A stretch of 64,000 nt of DNA, taken from assembly GCF_021088345.1 (NCBI RefSeq), contig NZ_CP088156.1, positions 5,828,001-5,892,000 on the forward strand, in the 5' to 3' direction. A program made the translations under genes and the position numbers. The notes beneath the pieces were generated by a model. That model made no database searches. It was not told the DNA's origin and saw nothing but the letters and a program-made list of their open reading frames with translations. This document shows, one piece after another, positions 9,884 through 19,846 of the stretch. The DNA comes from Bradyrhizobium ontarionense (GTDB lineage Bacteria; Pseudomonadota; Alphaproteobacteria; Rhizobiales; Xanthobacteraceae). Each line of letters starts with the position of its first letter. Position 1 is the first letter of the stretch.

Positions 9884-12800
9884 TCAAACGAGAGGCTCGA
9901 TCACGAGAAGCCGGTCGCCGGTGGCAACCGGCCGGCCTGGCCGGCAATAGAGTGCGCGGACGGTGCCGGTGACGGGGGCAAGGATGTTCAGCTCGGTTTT
10001 CATCGCTTCGAGTATCACAATGGGCGATCCGGCTTCGACCCTTTGCCCTTCCTCCACGAGCACCTTCCACACGTTCCCGTGCAAATCCGAAGCAACGAGG
10101 TGGCCATCCAATGCCTCGTCATCGTCCGCCATGACGTCGTCCCGTATTGACGCTTGGCCATCATCCGCCTGCCAGCGCGCAACCTCCTGCTGGAACGCGA
10201 GCTGCTGCCGTTTCTTGAACGTCGCGATACTCTCTTTCTCCTTGTCGAGAAACGCATGGTAAGCACCGAGATCGAAAACCTCCTCGTCGATGCGAATAGT
10301 CGCGCGTCCCTCGCGGAAGTCTTCGCGTAGCTGCGTCAGCTCCGCCTCGTCGACTGGGTAGAAGCGCACTTGATCGAAGAAGCGCAGCAGCCAAGGCTCG
10401 CCCGGCGCGAACACTGGGTTCTTCAGGAATTTGTTCCAGATCGGAAGCGTGCGTCCGACAAGCTGATAGCCGCCCGGCGAGTCCATGCCATAGATGCACA
10501 TATAAACGCCGCCGATACCAACTGTACCTTCCGCCGTAAAGGTTCGGGCAGGATTGTATTTCGATGTCAGCAGGCGGTGACGCGGGTCGACGGGGACGGC
10601 ACATGGCGCGCCGAGATAGACGTCGCCGAGCCCCAGCACCATGTAGCTGGCCTGGAATATGGTGCTTCGGACCTGATCGCGATGGTCCAGGCCGTTGATC
10701 CGCTGGATGAAATCAACATTGTTTGGCAACCACGGAGCGGTGCCGCGAACGGTTTCGCCGTAGCGAGCGACCGCGTCGAGCGTTGCGGAATCCTCGAAGG
10801 CCATTGGAAGATGGACGACGCGGGTCTTGACCTTCATCGTGTCGACGGCTGGCAAGCGCAGCTCTGCGGCCAGCAGTGCGTCAAGGAGATCTTTCTGGTG
10901 AATGACGCGGCTGTCGTAATTGATTTGAAGCGAGCGTACACCAGGCGATAGCTCTAGAATGCCGCGGACAGGATTGGCCTTGAGATCCTCCATCAACGCA
11001 TGCACACGGAAGCGCAGGCGAAGATCGAGTTCGTTCGGGCCGTATTCAAGCAGAACGTAGCGGTCGCCGGCTTGGCGGTATGCGACCGCCGGGCGATCGC
11101 CCTCCGGCGCCAATGCCAAGAGAATCGTGGCGGAGACCGTCGTCGAGCGGGTAAGAGCCGGCGCAGTACCCGTCTCAAGAGAGAGGACAGGGACGAGGGT
11201 GGCGATTGCCTTGTCTTGCGCCTTCTCAAGCGCAAGTGCATCATCGAAACTGATCGGCTTGAAGCGAATGCGGTCGCCGGGTTTGGCCTGACCGACTTTC
11301 CATAACTCGGCTTTCGCAATGGTGACGGGACAGACGAAGCCGCCAAGGCTCGGCCCGTCACGTGTGAGGATCACCGGCATGTCGCCGGTGAAATTCACGG
11401 ATCCGACAGCGTACTCGCAGTCGTGGATGTTGGATGGGTGCAGGCCTGCTTCGCCCCCGTCGGTCCGCGTCCAACTCGGCTTGGGTCCGATCAGACGAAT
11501 GCCTAATCGGTTCGAGTTGTAGTGCACCTCCCATGCGGTATCAAAGAACGTCGAAACCGCGTCCTCTGTAAAGAAGTCGGGCGCGCCATGGGGACCGTAC
11601 AGCACGGCGACGTCCCACTCATTCGTGTAGGTTGGAATGAGTGCCTTGGGCGCGGCACCCGGTGCCAGGGAAGCTTGACGGCCCAGGGGGAGAACGTCGC
11701 CGGGCCGCAGGGGGCGCCCCGCATGGCCACCGAATTGACCCAGCACGAAGGTCGAGCGGCTCCCGAGATAGACGGGCACATCGATGCCGCCGCGCACAGA
11801 GACGTAGGTTCGGCATCCCGTCTTGACGCGACCCAAGACAAGCGTTTGACCAGCCTTGACTTCAACCGGAGCCCACCATTTGACTGGAGAGCCGTCGAGC
11901 GTAGCCTCTGTGGATGCACCCGTCAGTGCGATCACGCTATTCGAATGAAATTTCAACGTCGGACCCGCGAGCGTACATTCAAGCCCCGCGGCAGCTTCTT
12001 CATTCCCGACAACTCTGTTGCCGAGCCGGAAGGCGTAGTCGTCCATGGGTCCGGACGGCGGTACGCCGACATTCCAGTGTCCGACACGACCAGGATAGTC
12101 CTGGATGGTCGTGTGGGTTCCGGCTACGACGATTTCAACCGCGTTCGGCCGGTAGGCAAGCTCCGAAAGCGCGCTGGTCGAAACATCGCCGGATGCGAAC
12201 ATCGGCGATTCGATGATCTCCCGGAGATAGTCCAGATTTGTTGCAATCCCGGCGGTTCGCGTGACAGCGAGTGCCGCTTTCATCTTCGCGATCGCCTCGT
12301 CACGGTCAGCGCCGTGAACAATGACTTTGGCGAGCATCGGGTCGTAGTATGGCGAGACTTCCGTACCGGTTGCGATCCAGCCGTCGATCCGTGCGTCGTT
12401 GGGAAAAACCACCTCGGTCAGGATCCCTGGCGAGGGCTGGAAATCATGAACCGGATCTTCGGCGTAAAGCCGGACTTCGATCGCGGCGCCGCGCGGCTGG
12501 GGGCAACACGTCAGGTTGGGCGGATCGCCAGCGGCTGTCCGCACCATCCATTCGATCAGGTCAATGCCACAAACGGCTTCGGTGATTGGATGTTCGACCT
12601 GCAGGCGTGTGTTGACCTCGAGAAAATAGAATTCGTCGCGTGCGCGATCGTAGATGAATTCGACTGTCCCGGCGGATCGGTAGCTCACAGCCATACCGAG
12701 TTTCTTTGCGGCCTCCAGCAGACGCAGGCGGGTGGCGGTAGGGAGATCTGGTGCTGGCGTTTCCTCGACGACCTTCTGGTTTCGGCGTTGGAGCGAGCAA

Positions 12801-13480
12801 TCGCGCTCGCCGAGTGCGGCTACGGCACCGTGGCCGTCGCCGAAAATCTGAACCTCCACATGCCGGGCATTGTCGATGCAACGTTCGAGGAAAATGCCGG
12901 AATCCTTGAAGAAGTTCTGAGCTAGGCGCTGAACGGTGTCATAGGCCGAAGAAAGTTCGCCAGCGTTGGCGCAGCGCGTGAGACCGATGCCGCCGCCGCC
13001 AGCCGTCGACTTCAGCATCACGGGATAGCCAATGCGATCTGCCGATTGCAGTGCCTCGTCGAGACTGTCGAGAAGGCCGGTTCCTGGAACGAGTGGGACG
13101 CCCGCACGTGCGGCGATCTCCCTCGACGCGTGCTTGAGGCCGAAGCTACGAATTTGCTGCGAGGTGGGTCCGATGAATGCGATGCCAGCATCCTCGCATT
13201 GCTCAGCGAAATCGGCGTTCTCGGAAAGAAAGCCATAGCCCGGTATGATCGCGTCAGCCCCCTCGGCCTTGGCTGCGGCGATGATCAGATCCGCGCGCAG
13301 ATAGGTATCTGCCGCGGACTTACCAGGAAGATGGACCGCTGCATCGGCAAGGCTGACGTGCGGAGTGGTGCGATCAGGGTCGGAATAGACGGCGACGCCA
13401 CGCACGCCCATTGCTTTGAGCGTACGCATGATCCGCATGGCGATCTCGCCGCGGTTCGCAACCAAAACTGTCCTGAACAT
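9884..13480 (-). CDS. uca: Urea carboxylase (biotin-dependent)
   Basis: A 1198-residue enzyme of full family length. The order is a biotin carboxylase domain (about 1-450, with the ATP-grasp glycine loop KSTAGGGGIGL), the KipA-like and KipI-like carboxyltransferase halves (about 475-1090) and a C-terminal biotin carrier with EAMKTE (biotinyl Lys1161). It carboxylates urea to allophanate using ATP and bicarbonate. Some close relatives prefer guanidine; those often lie behind a guanidine-I riboswitch, and I saw no such element in the 277 bases upstream. Start ATG 13480 follows a GAGG-like site. Confidence 0.93.
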   Translation of the reverse strand: MFRTVLVANRGEIAMRIMRTLKAMGVRGVAVYSDPDRTTPHVSLADAAVHLPGKSAADTYLRADLIIAAAKAEGADAIIPGYGFLSENADFAEQCEDAGIAFIGPTSQQIRSFGLKHASREIAARAGVPLVPGTGLLDSLDEALQSADRIGYPVMLKSTAGGGGIGLTRCANAGELSSAYDTVQRLAQNFFKDSGIFLERCIDNARHVEVQIFGDGHGAVAALGERDCSLQRRNQKVVEETPAPDLPTATRLRLLEAAKKLGMAVSYRSAGTVEFIYDRARDEFYFLEVNTRLQVEHPITEAVCGIDLIEWMVRTAAGDPPNLTCCPQPRGAAIEVRLYAEDPVHDFQPSPGILTEVVFPNDARIDGWIATGTEVSPYYDPMLAKVIVHGADRDEAIAKMKAALAVTRTAGIATNLDYLREIIESPMFASGDVSTSALSELAYRPNAVEIVVAGTHTTIQDYPGRVGHWNVGVPPSGPMDDYAFRLGNRVVGNEEAAAGLECTLAGPTLKFHSNSVIALTGASTEATLDGSPVKWWAPVEVKAGQTLVLGRVKTGCRTYVSVRGGIDVPVYLGSRSTFVLGQFGGHAGRPLRPGDVLPLGRQASLAPGAAPKALIPTYTNEWDVAVLYGPHGAPDFFTEDAVSTFFDTAWEVHYNSNRLGIRLIGPKPSWTRTDGGEAGLHPSNIHDCEYAVGSVNFTGDMPVILTRDGPSLGGFVCPVTIAKAELWKVGQAKPGDRIRFKPISFDDALALEKAQDKAIATLVPVLSLETGTAPALTRSTTVSATILLALAPEGDRPAVAYRQAGDRYVLLEYGPNELDLRLRFRVHALMEDLKANPVRGILELSPGVRSLQINYDSRVIHQKDLLDALLAAELRLPAVDTMKVKTRVVHLPMAFEDSATLDAVARYGETVRGTAPWLPNNVDFIQRINGLDHRDQVRSTIFQASYMVLGLGDVYLGAPCAVPVDPRHRLLTSKYNPARTFTAEGTVGIGGVYMCIYGMDSPGGYQLVGRTLPIWNKFLKNPVFAPGEPWLLRFFDQVRFYPVDEAELTQLREDFREGRATIRIDEEVFDLGAYHAFLDKEKESIATFKKRQQLAFQQEVARWQADDGQASIRDDVMADDDEALDGHLVASDLHGNVWKVLVEEGQRVEAGSPIVILEAMKTELNILAPVTGTVRALYCRPGRPVATGDRLLVIEPLV

Positions 13481-13757
13481 AGGTCTCGGCCCTCAACCAC
13501 ACATCTCGTTGGGGGTGCGATGCACTCAACGAGTATGATGTTTTGTCGCAAAGATCATACCATTCGGTCGGCGTTTCGCTTTGTCGAGAAATGTTCGCAA
13601 ATTCAGAGGCTTGCGAGCATCCGAGATGGCATGGTGCTTAGCACAATCAAGCTCGGCATCTGCCGAAAAAATAGGCGATCGTGCGCGATTGTATGCAACT
13701 AGGTGCTCGGTCTATTCGGTTGCCGAAGCTAGGGTGATAAGCAGCCGGGACGAGTTC

Positions 13758-14102
13758 ATGGAGGGCGAGACACCGGTGATCATCGATGCTGGCGCGTCCT
13801 ATCACTTCAATGATTGTCGGTGGCCGGTGGAGATCGTGCGCTCCGTCAGGCATGTCGGACAGCGCTATCTGTTCGACGACAATCTCACAGACGTGTTGCT
13901 TACACGAGAGCCGATCTTTTGCCTTCGTCGACATTCCGGGTCGCGACTGGCATGGCAGGGGCTCGAGCGGATGCGTTTTTCTTTTCGCGTGCGCAACACA
14001 ACGAATATGCTCGATGCCGCCCGGTCCGATCCTGGTTACCCCGACCAGGTCTACCTCGCCGTTCCGCCGACCTTCGAGTTGTCGGCGAATGCGAATTGGT
14101 GA
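13758..14102 (+). CDS. Hypothetical protein, about 114 residues
   Basis: I do not recognise a family. From ATG 13758 the product begins MEGETPVIIDAGASYHF and has a run of plausible globular sequence (VRHVGQRYLFDDNLTDVLLTREPIFCL) with no signal peptide or membrane segment. The frame is open upstream to 13581, but that part looks non-coding. It stands alone between the divergent urea operon and the quinohemoprotein dehydrogenase. Existence as a gene is likely but not secure. Confidence 0.45.
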   Translation: MEGETPVIIDAGASYHFNDCRWPVEIVRSVRHVGQRYLFDDNLTDVLLTREPIFCLRRHSGSRLAWQGLERMRFSFRVRNTTNMLDAARSDPGYPDQVYLAVPPTFELSANANW

Positions 14103-14419
14103 ACTGAGACAACGGCAACGCTCGATCCTGAGGAATAGCTCCTTAGGGACGCAAATCAGCAACAACTTTGGCGCTGGCAAAAGACGGCCTCCGGCACTTG
14201 GGGGAGCCGGAGACCGAGATGGGTATCGGAAAGATGATGAATGCCTGAAGCGTAACCTATCGCGACGGACGGGTGAACCCTGAATTTTGCGACGAGCTTT
14301 CAGGACAGAACGCGCAATCAAATCGGGAAGTTTTCCACGTCAGGGCAGGAAGATCCTGATGCGACAACTATCAAATCGAAATAGTTGGATGAAGGATGAT
14401 GCGACTTGTTCGTCATTTC
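14103..14419. other. Non-coding stretch before the PQQ dehydrogenase
   Basis: I see no credible gene. A stem of CTCCGGC (14189-14195) with GCCGGAG (14206-14212) could end the hypothetical gene's transcript, but it lacks a U-tract. Confidence 0.4.
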
Positions 14420-14449
14420 TTGACGCTCGCTTTTGCCGGCCTCTACGAT
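14420..14449 (+). promoter_or_regulatory. Candidate sigma-70-type promoter of the PQQ dehydrogenase
   Basis: TTGACG at 14420-14425 and TACGAT at 14444-14449 are separated by 18 bases, 37 bases before the start codon. The -35 match is good and the -10 moderate. Confidence 0.4.
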
Positions 14450-14486
14450 GCGCGAAGGATCCGATAGAGATCCATGGAGGAACGAC

Positions 14487-16628
14487 ATGGAAGTAAGACA
14501 AGGTCTGCATCGAGCGCGAGCTCGCTCGGCTCTGCGCGCGGCTGCCGCCCTCTGTGTGGCGCTCGTCATTCCGGCAGGCGGAACGATCGCGCAGGAATTG
14601 ACGCCCGATCGCATCAAGGCGACGATCTCGGCCGTGGACAGCGCGATGATCAAGGTCAATGCCGCGACGTCGAAGGACTGGCCGACCATCGGTCTCGACT
14701 ACGGCGAGACACGCTTCAGCAAGCTCGACAAGATCAACGCCGACAACGTGAAGGATCTCGGGCTTGCCTGGAGCTACAATCTCGACTCCGAGCGTGGCGT
14801 CGAGGCGACGCCCGTCGTCGTCGACGGCATCATGTATCAGACCGCCTCCTGGAGCGTCGTGCATGCGATCGACGCGCGCACGGGCAAGAAGATCTGGACG
14901 TTCGATCCCGGCGTGAAGCGCGAGCTCGGCTACAAGGGCTGCTGCGATGTCGTCAATCGCGGCGTCGCCGTCTACAAGGGCAAGGTGTTCGTCGGCGCCT
15001 ATGACGGGCGGCTGATCGCGCTGGACGCGGCGACGGGTCAGAAGGTCTGGGAAAAGGACACCCTGATCGACCACGAGCATTCCTACACCATCACCGGCGC
15101 GCCGCGCGCGTTCAACGGCAAGGTGGTGATCGGCCAGGGCGGCGCCGAATATGGCGCGCGCGGCTACATCACCGCCTACGACACCGAGACCGGCAATCAG
15201 CTGTGGCGCTGGTTCACGATTCCCGGCGATCCGTCGAAGCCGTTCGAGGACGAGTCGATGCAAGCGGCGGCCAAGACCTGGGATCCGTCGACGAAGTACT
15301 GGATCAACGGCGGCGGCGGCACGCCGTGGGACACGATCACCTATGACCCCGATCTCAACATGGTCTATCTCGGCACCGGCAACGGCGCGCCGTGGAATCG
15401 CAAGATCCGAAGCCCCTCCGGCGGCGACAATCTCTATCTCGCCTCGATCGTCGCGCTGAACGCCGACACCGGCAAATACATCTGGCACTATCAGGAGACG
15501 CCGGGCGATCACTGGGACTACACCTCGACCCAGCCGATGATCCTCGCCGACATCGCCATCGACGGCGCGCCGCGCAAGGTGATCCTGCACGCGCCGAAGA
15601 ACGGCTTCTTCTTCGTGATCGACCGCACCAACGGCAAGTTCATCTCGGCCAAGAACTTCGTCGATGTGAACTGGGCGACCGGCTATGACGCCAATGGCCG
15701 CCCGGTCGAGGTGCCCGCCGCGCGCGGCGACGATCCCTATGATTCCATTCCCGGTCCCTATGGTGCGCACAATTGGCACCCGATGTCGTTCAATCCGCAA
15801 ACCGGCCTCGTCTATCTTCCCGCGCAGAACATCCCCGTGAACCTCACGCCGGAGAAGACCTTCGTCAACAATGCGCCGACCCCGGGCAAGTTCGGCGGCG
15901 TGACGGCGTGGAATCTCGGCTTCGCGTTGAACGCGACGCCGCCGAAGGCGCCGGCATTCGGGCGGCTGCTCGCCTGGGACCCGGTGCAGCAGAGGGAGGT
16001 CTGGCGCATCGAGCACGCCTCGCCGTGGAACGGCGGCACGCTCACCACCGCCGGCAACCTCGTCTTCCAGGGCACCGCGGACGGCCGCTTCGTCGCCTAT
16101 GACGCTCGCGACGGCAAGAAGCTGTGGGAGACGCCGACCGGCACCGGCGTGGTCGCCGCGCCCTCAACCTACATGATCGACGGCGTGCAATATGTCTCGA
16201 TTGCGGTCGGCTGGGGCGGCGTCTATGGGCTTGCGGCGCGCGCCACCGAGCTGCGCACGCCCGGTACGGTCTACACCTTCGCCGTCGGTGCCAAGGCGAA
16301 GCTGCCGGAGTTCGTGAAGTACCAGACCGAGGGCCTGCTGCAGGGCGTGAAATACGACCCGAAGGACGTGCCCGAAGGTACGGCGCTCTATGTCGCCGCC
16401 TGCGCCACCTGTCATGGCGTACCCGGCGTCGATCGCGGCGGCAACATCCGCAATCTCGGCTACGTGCCGGCCGAGGAGATCACCAAGCTGAAGGACATCG
16501 TCTTCAACGGACCATTCCGCGACCGCGGCATGCCTGATTTCACTGGCAAGCTCAAGGAGGAGGACGTGGTCAAGATCCAGGCCTTCATCCAGGCGACGGC
16601 CGACGCCATCCGACCGAAGCAGCCGTAG
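14487..16628 (+). CDS. PQQ-dependent alcohol dehydrogenase with fused cytochrome c (quinohemoprotein ADH)
   Basis: A 713-residue periplasmic enzyme with an N-terminal signal peptide (hydrophobic ALRAAAALCVALVIPAGG). Eight-bladed propeller features include the vicinal disulfide Cys152-Cys153 (GCCD), catalytic Asp344 (HWDYTST) and the tryptophan-docking repeats. Thr346, two residues after the catalytic Asp, is not Asp, so calcium rather than a lanthanide is expected. The C-terminal 90 residues are a class I cytochrome c with CATCH (639-643) and probable axial Met682. It oxidises primary alcohols, passing electrons from PQQ to its own heme. The start is ATG 14487 behind GGAGG. It is monocistronic, ending at a shared bidirectional hairpin. 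Confidence 0.93.
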   Translation: MEVRQGLHRARARSALRAAAALCVALVIPAGGTIAQELTPDRIKATISAVDSAMIKVNAATSKDWPTIGLDYGETRFSKLDKINADNVKDLGLAWSYNLDSERGVEATPVVVDGIMYQTASWSVVHAIDARTGKKIWTFDPGVKRELGYKGCCDVVNRGVAVYKGKVFVGAYDGRLIALDAATGQKVWEKDTLIDHEHSYTITGAPRAFNGKVVIGQGGAEYGARGYITAYDTETGNQLWRWFTIPGDPSKPFEDESMQAAAKTWDPSTKYWINGGGGTPWDTITYDPDLNMVYLGTGNGAPWNRKIRSPSGGDNLYLASIVALNADTGKYIWHYQETPGDHWDYTSTQPMILADIAIDGAPRKVILHAPKNGFFFVIDRTNGKFISAKNFVDVNWATGYDANGRPVEVPAARGDDPYDSIPGPYGAHNWHPMSFNPQTGLVYLPAQNIPVNLTPEKTFVNNAPTPGKFGGVTAWNLGFALNATPPKAPAFGRLLAWDPVQQREVWRIEHASPWNGGTLTTAGNLVFQGTADGRFVAYDARDGKKLWETPTGTGVVAAPSTYMIDGVQYVSIAVGWGGVYGLAARATELRTPGTVYTFAVGAKAKLPEFVKYQTEGLLQGVKYDPKDVPEGTALYVAACATCHGVPGVDRGGNIRNLGYVPAEEITKLKDIVFNGPFRDRGMPDFTGKLKEEDVVKIQAFIQATADAIRPKQP

Positions 16629-16638
16629 CAGCCAACAT

Positions 16639-16671
16639 GCGGTGGCCGGAGCCGATTGCTCCGGTCACCGC
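16639..16671. terminator. Bidirectional hairpin between convergent genes
   Basis: GCGGTGGCCGGAGC (16639-16652) pairs with GCTCCGGTCACCGC (16658-16671), one mismatch in 14, with a 5-base loop. It lies between the stops of the PQQ dehydrogenase and the HlyD gene. There is no clear T-run on either side. Confidence 0.6.
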
Positions 16672-16730
16672 GCGATGCCCATGTTGATTTCTCGAGTTTC
16701 AGCGGGCTGCGGCACCCAGCTCAGGCAAGA

Positions 16731-18047
16731 TCATCTCTCCCTGAAGGCCTTGGAGAACTGGTCCTCGATCGGCTTCATGAGATACGAGAGCGCCGTGCGA
16801 TCACCGGTGCGGATGTGCACCTCCGCCGGCATGCCCGGCACGAGCCGCTTGCCGTCGAGCCGGGCGAGCTCGACGTCGGGAATCTCCACGCGGACCGTGA
16901 AGAACTGCTCGCCCGAGCGCTCGTCCTTGGTCAGATCGGCCGCGACGGAGTGCACCAGACCTTCGAGCTCGGGGGTCCGGCGCTGGTTGAAGGCGGCGAA
17001 GCGCACGAACGCCTGCTGGCTCTGCAGCACCTGGTCGATGTCATGAGGTGCGACCTTGGCATCGACCACGAGCTTGTCGCCTTCCGGAACGATGAGCATG
17101 ACCGGCTCGCCGGCATTGATCACGCCGCCGACTGTGTGAACGTTGAGCTGATGCACGATACCGGACTGCGGCGCTCGAATGTCGATTCGCCTCAATTGAT
17201 CTTCGGCGGCGATCCGACGCTCGACGAGGCCGGCCTGCTTCGACTGATTTTCGGTGAGCTCCTGGAGCAGCTGGGACCTGAATTCCTGATCGATGCGCAG
17301 GATCTGCAGCTCGATCTCGGTCATCTTTCCCTTGGTCTGCGCGGCCGATGCCTTGAGCTGCTCGTGCTCTCCCTCGAGCCGCGCGGTGTCGCGCCGCAGA
17401 GCAAGCATCTTCGCGCTCAACACCAGCCTCTGGGCCTCGAGCCCCGACAGGCTGTCGAGCTCCTTGCCGATGAGCGCGATCTCCTTTCCCTTGGCGGTGA
17501 TCTGGCCTGCGATGCCGCGGAACTCCTCCTTGAGCTGGGTCACGCGCTCCCTGAGCTGCGATTTCTGTCCCTCTCGCGAATCCCGCCGGGTCGCAAACAG
17601 GCTTTGCTCGGCAGCAACCAGCTCCGCAATGGCAGGCTCGCGCCGGCGTGCCTCCAACTTCGCCGGGACAATCACCTCGGCAAGGCCATCTCGCTCTGCC
17701 TTGAGCCGGGCCTCGCGCACCATGAGTTCGTCGAGCTGCTTGGTCACCGTCTCCAAATTGGCATGCGTCAGCGTCTCGTCCAGACGCAGGAGCAGCTCTC
17801 CCTCTCGGACCTTGGCGCCGTCCCTGACCTTGATCTCGCCGACGATGCCGCCGGTCGGGTGCTGGACTTTCTTGACGCTGCTGTCGACCACGACGAGACC
17901 CGACGCGATCACGGCGCCCGAGATCTGCGTGCTTGCGGCCCAGCCGCCGATCCCGCCGACCAGGAGAAACATGGCGGCGAAGCCCGAGAGCATGTAGCCA
18001 TGCACCCGTGCCTTGGTGCGTTCCGAAACCTGCTCCCGCTTCATCAT
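16731..18047 (-). CDS. HlyD-type membrane fusion protein of a type I secretion system
   Basis: A 438-residue periplasmic adaptor. One membrane helix near residues 19-40 (GFAAMFLLVGGIGGWAA) is followed by a half-lipoyl segment (VIASGLVVVDSSVKKVQHPTGG), a long coiled-coil (about 90-280) and the returning lipoyl/beta-barrel part ending in the HlyD C-terminal signature region (VHIRTGDRTALSYLMKPIEDQ). It bridges the ABC exporter and a TolC-like outer channel, which is not encoded here. It overlaps the ABC gene by four bases (ATGA). Confidence 0.95.
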   Translation of the reverse strand: MMKREQVSERTKARVHGYMLSGFAAMFLLVGGIGGWAASTQISGAVIASGLVVVDSSVKKVQHPTGGIVGEIKVRDGAKVREGELLLRLDETLTHANLETVTKQLDELMVREARLKAERDGLAEVIVPAKLEARRREPAIAELVAAEQSLFATRRDSREGQKSQLRERVTQLKEEFRGIAGQITAKGKEIALIGKELDSLSGLEAQRLVLSAKMLALRRDTARLEGEHEQLKASAAQTKGKMTEIELQILRIDQEFRSQLLQELTENQSKQAGLVERRIAAEDQLRRIDIRAPQSGIVHQLNVHTVGGVINAGEPVMLIVPEGDKLVVDAKVAPHDIDQVLQSQQAFVRFAAFNQRRTPELEGLVHSVAADLTKDERSGEQFFTVRVEIPDVELARLDGKRLVPGMPAEVHIRTGDRTALSYLMKPIEDQFSKAFRER

Positions 18048-19846
18048 GGCATAGCCCCGGCGAGCGCCTCGGTGACGACCTTGAGGCCCGACGTGGAAGA
18101 GGCTGCTGGACGCTGGGCCACGGAGGCCGGTTGCAGCATGCGCCGCAGGATCTCGTCCTTGGCGCCCAAGGCCTGGACGCGCCCGTCGACCAGCGCCAGC
18201 ACCTTGTCGATGCCTGCGAGCGCGGAGGGACGATGGGCGACCACGATGACGATGCCGCCACGTTGTCGCACGGAGAGAATGGCGTCGGTGAGCGCGACAT
18301 CGCCGCTGTGATCGAGGTTGGCGTTGGGCTCGTCGAGCACGACCAGGAAGGGGTCTCCGTAGAGCGCGCGTGCGAGCGCGATCCGCTGGCGCTGACCGGC
18401 GGAGAGCACACTGCCTCCTTCGCCGACCTCCGTTTCATAGCCCGAGGGAAGATGCACGATGAGCTCATGGACGCCGGCGGCGCGCGCTGCTGCGATGATC
18501 TTCTCGCTGGTTGCGGTCTCGTCGAAGCGGCAGATATTGTCCGCCACCGTCCCGTCGAACAGCTCGATGGATTGGGGCAGGTAGCCGATGTGCCGTCCGA
18601 GTTCCGCCGGCGCCCATTGATCGAGCGTCGCACCGTCGAGGCGGACGCCGCCCGTCGGGCCGCTGCCATTTGCTTTGAGCGGCTGCCAGACCCCGACGAG
18701 AGCCCGCGCCAGGCTCGACTTGCCCGATGCGCTCGGTCCGATGATGCCGAGAGCATCGCCGGCGCTGAGCGCGAAGGCGACGTTGAGGAGGACGGGCTTG
18801 CCCGCGCCGGGCGGAGCGACCGAGAGATTTTCAACCGCGAGCGAGGACTTGGGCGCCGGCAATTGGACGCCGGCGGTCGGCACCGGCGGAAGCGCCCTGA
18901 AGAGATCGGAGAGCCGCCGATAACTCTGCCGCGCGGAGACGAAGCCGCGCCAGTGCGCGATCGATGTCTCGATCGGCGCAAGCGACCGCGACATGATGAT
19001 GGACGCCGCAATGATGGAGCCGGCGGAGAGCGAGCCGATGATGACGAGATAGGCGCCGAGCCCGAGCATTCCGGATTGAAGCAGAAGGCGGAACACCTTC
19101 GAGATGGCGGAGATTCCCGCGACTGCGTCGGATGCCTCGAGCTGGTCATCGATGTGGATGGCGTTCACCTTGCTCCAGCGGCGGGCGAGACGTGGCCCGA
19201 GGCCCATCGCCTGGATGACCTCGGCATTGCGGCGTGCCGCTTCGCCCAGCGCAAGCCGGCGCGAGGCCGAGAGCGCCGCCGCCTTCAAGGGGCCCTTGCT
19301 CCTGACATCCGTCACGAATGTCAGGGCCACGAGGACGAGGCCGCCTGCAACGCTGAAGACGCCGAGCAGGGGATGAAGCACGAAGATGACGGCGAGATAG
19401 ACGGGGATCCATGGCAGATCGAACAGGGCGGTCGGTCCGAGTCCCGAGAGATACGAGCGGATCTGATCGAGGTCGCGCACCGGCTGCAAGCCGTCGCCGC
19501 CGTGCCGCGATCTCAGCGGCAGCAGCTGCACGGCGGCAAAGACGCGGTCCCTGAGCTCGTCGTCGATCCTGACGCCGACCCGGCTCATCACGCGCACGCG
19601 AACGAAGTCCAGAAAGCCGTTGGCGACGTAGAGCCCCAGCATCAGGAGCGACAGGCCGATCAAGGTCGGCACGCTGCGCGACGGCAGGACGCGGTCGTAG
19701 ACCTGCAGCATGTAGAGCGAGCCGGTCAGTGCCAGCAGATTGATCGCACCGGAGAACACCGCGACACCCGCAAAGATCAGGCTGCAGCGGGCAAGCGCCT
19801 TCTGCATCGGCCCGGCGAAGAGGCCTGCCGCGGCCCCGTCACGCAT
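18044..19846 (-). CDS. Type I secretion ABC permease/ATPase (PrtD/HlyB-like)
   Basis: A 600-residue fused exporter: a membrane domain with about six helices (residues 20-300) and an ATPase domain with Walker A GPSASGKSS, signature LSAGQRQR, Walker B LVVLDEP and the H-loop (VAHRPSA). There is no N-terminal C39 peptidase-like domain, so it resembles PrtD/LapB-lite exporters of RTX proteases. It overlaps the acyltransferase gene by eight bases and hlyD by four, making a tight operon with the giant RTX protein upstream as its obvious substrate. Confidence 0.95.
   Translation of the reverse strand: MRDGAAAGLFAGPMQKALARCSLIFAGVAVFSGAINLLALTGSLYMLQVYDRVLPSRSVPTLIGLSLLMLGLYVANGFLDFVRVRVMSRVGVRIDDELRDRVFAAVQLLPLRSRHGGDGLQPVRDLDQIRSYLSGLGPTALFDLPWIPVYLAVIFVLHPLLGVFSVAGGLVLVALTFVTDVRSKGPLKAAALSASRRLALGEAARRNAEVIQAMGLGPRLARRWSKVNAIHIDDQLEASDAVAGISAISKVFRLLLQSGMLGLGAYLVIIGSLSAGSIIAASIIMSRSLAPIETSIAHWRGFVSARQSYRRLSDLFRALPPVPTAGVQLPAPKSSLAVENLSVAPPGAGKPVLLNVAFALSAGDALGIIGPSASGKSSLARALVGVWQPLKANGSGPTGGVRLDGATLDQWAPAELGRHIGYLPQSIELFDGTVADNICRFDETATSEKIIAAARAAGVHELIVHLPSGYETEVGEGGSVLSAGQRQRIALARALYGDPFLVVLDEPNANLDHSGDVALTDAILSVRQRGGIVIVVAHRPSALAGIDKVLALVDGRVQALGAKDEILRRMLQPASVAQRPAASSTSGLKVVTEALAGAMP

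Noticed and set aside
11522..12925. A 467-codon frame antisense to urea carboxylase
   Set aside because: No recognisable domain; the biotin carboxylase motifs on the other strand explain the open reading.
13481..13757. Possible guanidine-I (ykkC) riboswitch upstream of urea carboxylase
   Set aside because: Looked for because guanidine carboxylases often carry one; none of its conserved blocks are seen on the minus strand.
14340..16016. Long open frame antisense to the PQQ dehydrogenase (558 codons)
   Set aside because: It mirrors the codon bias of the real gene; the translation is rich in Arg, Val and Asp with no domain, and the sense strand has all catalytic motifs.
14487..16628. Lanthanide-dependent (XoxF/ExaF-type) assignment for the PQQ dehydrogenase
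   Set aside because: The residue two after catalytic Asp344 is Thr, not Asp, and the fused cytochrome c marks a quinohemoprotein alcohol dehydrogenase.
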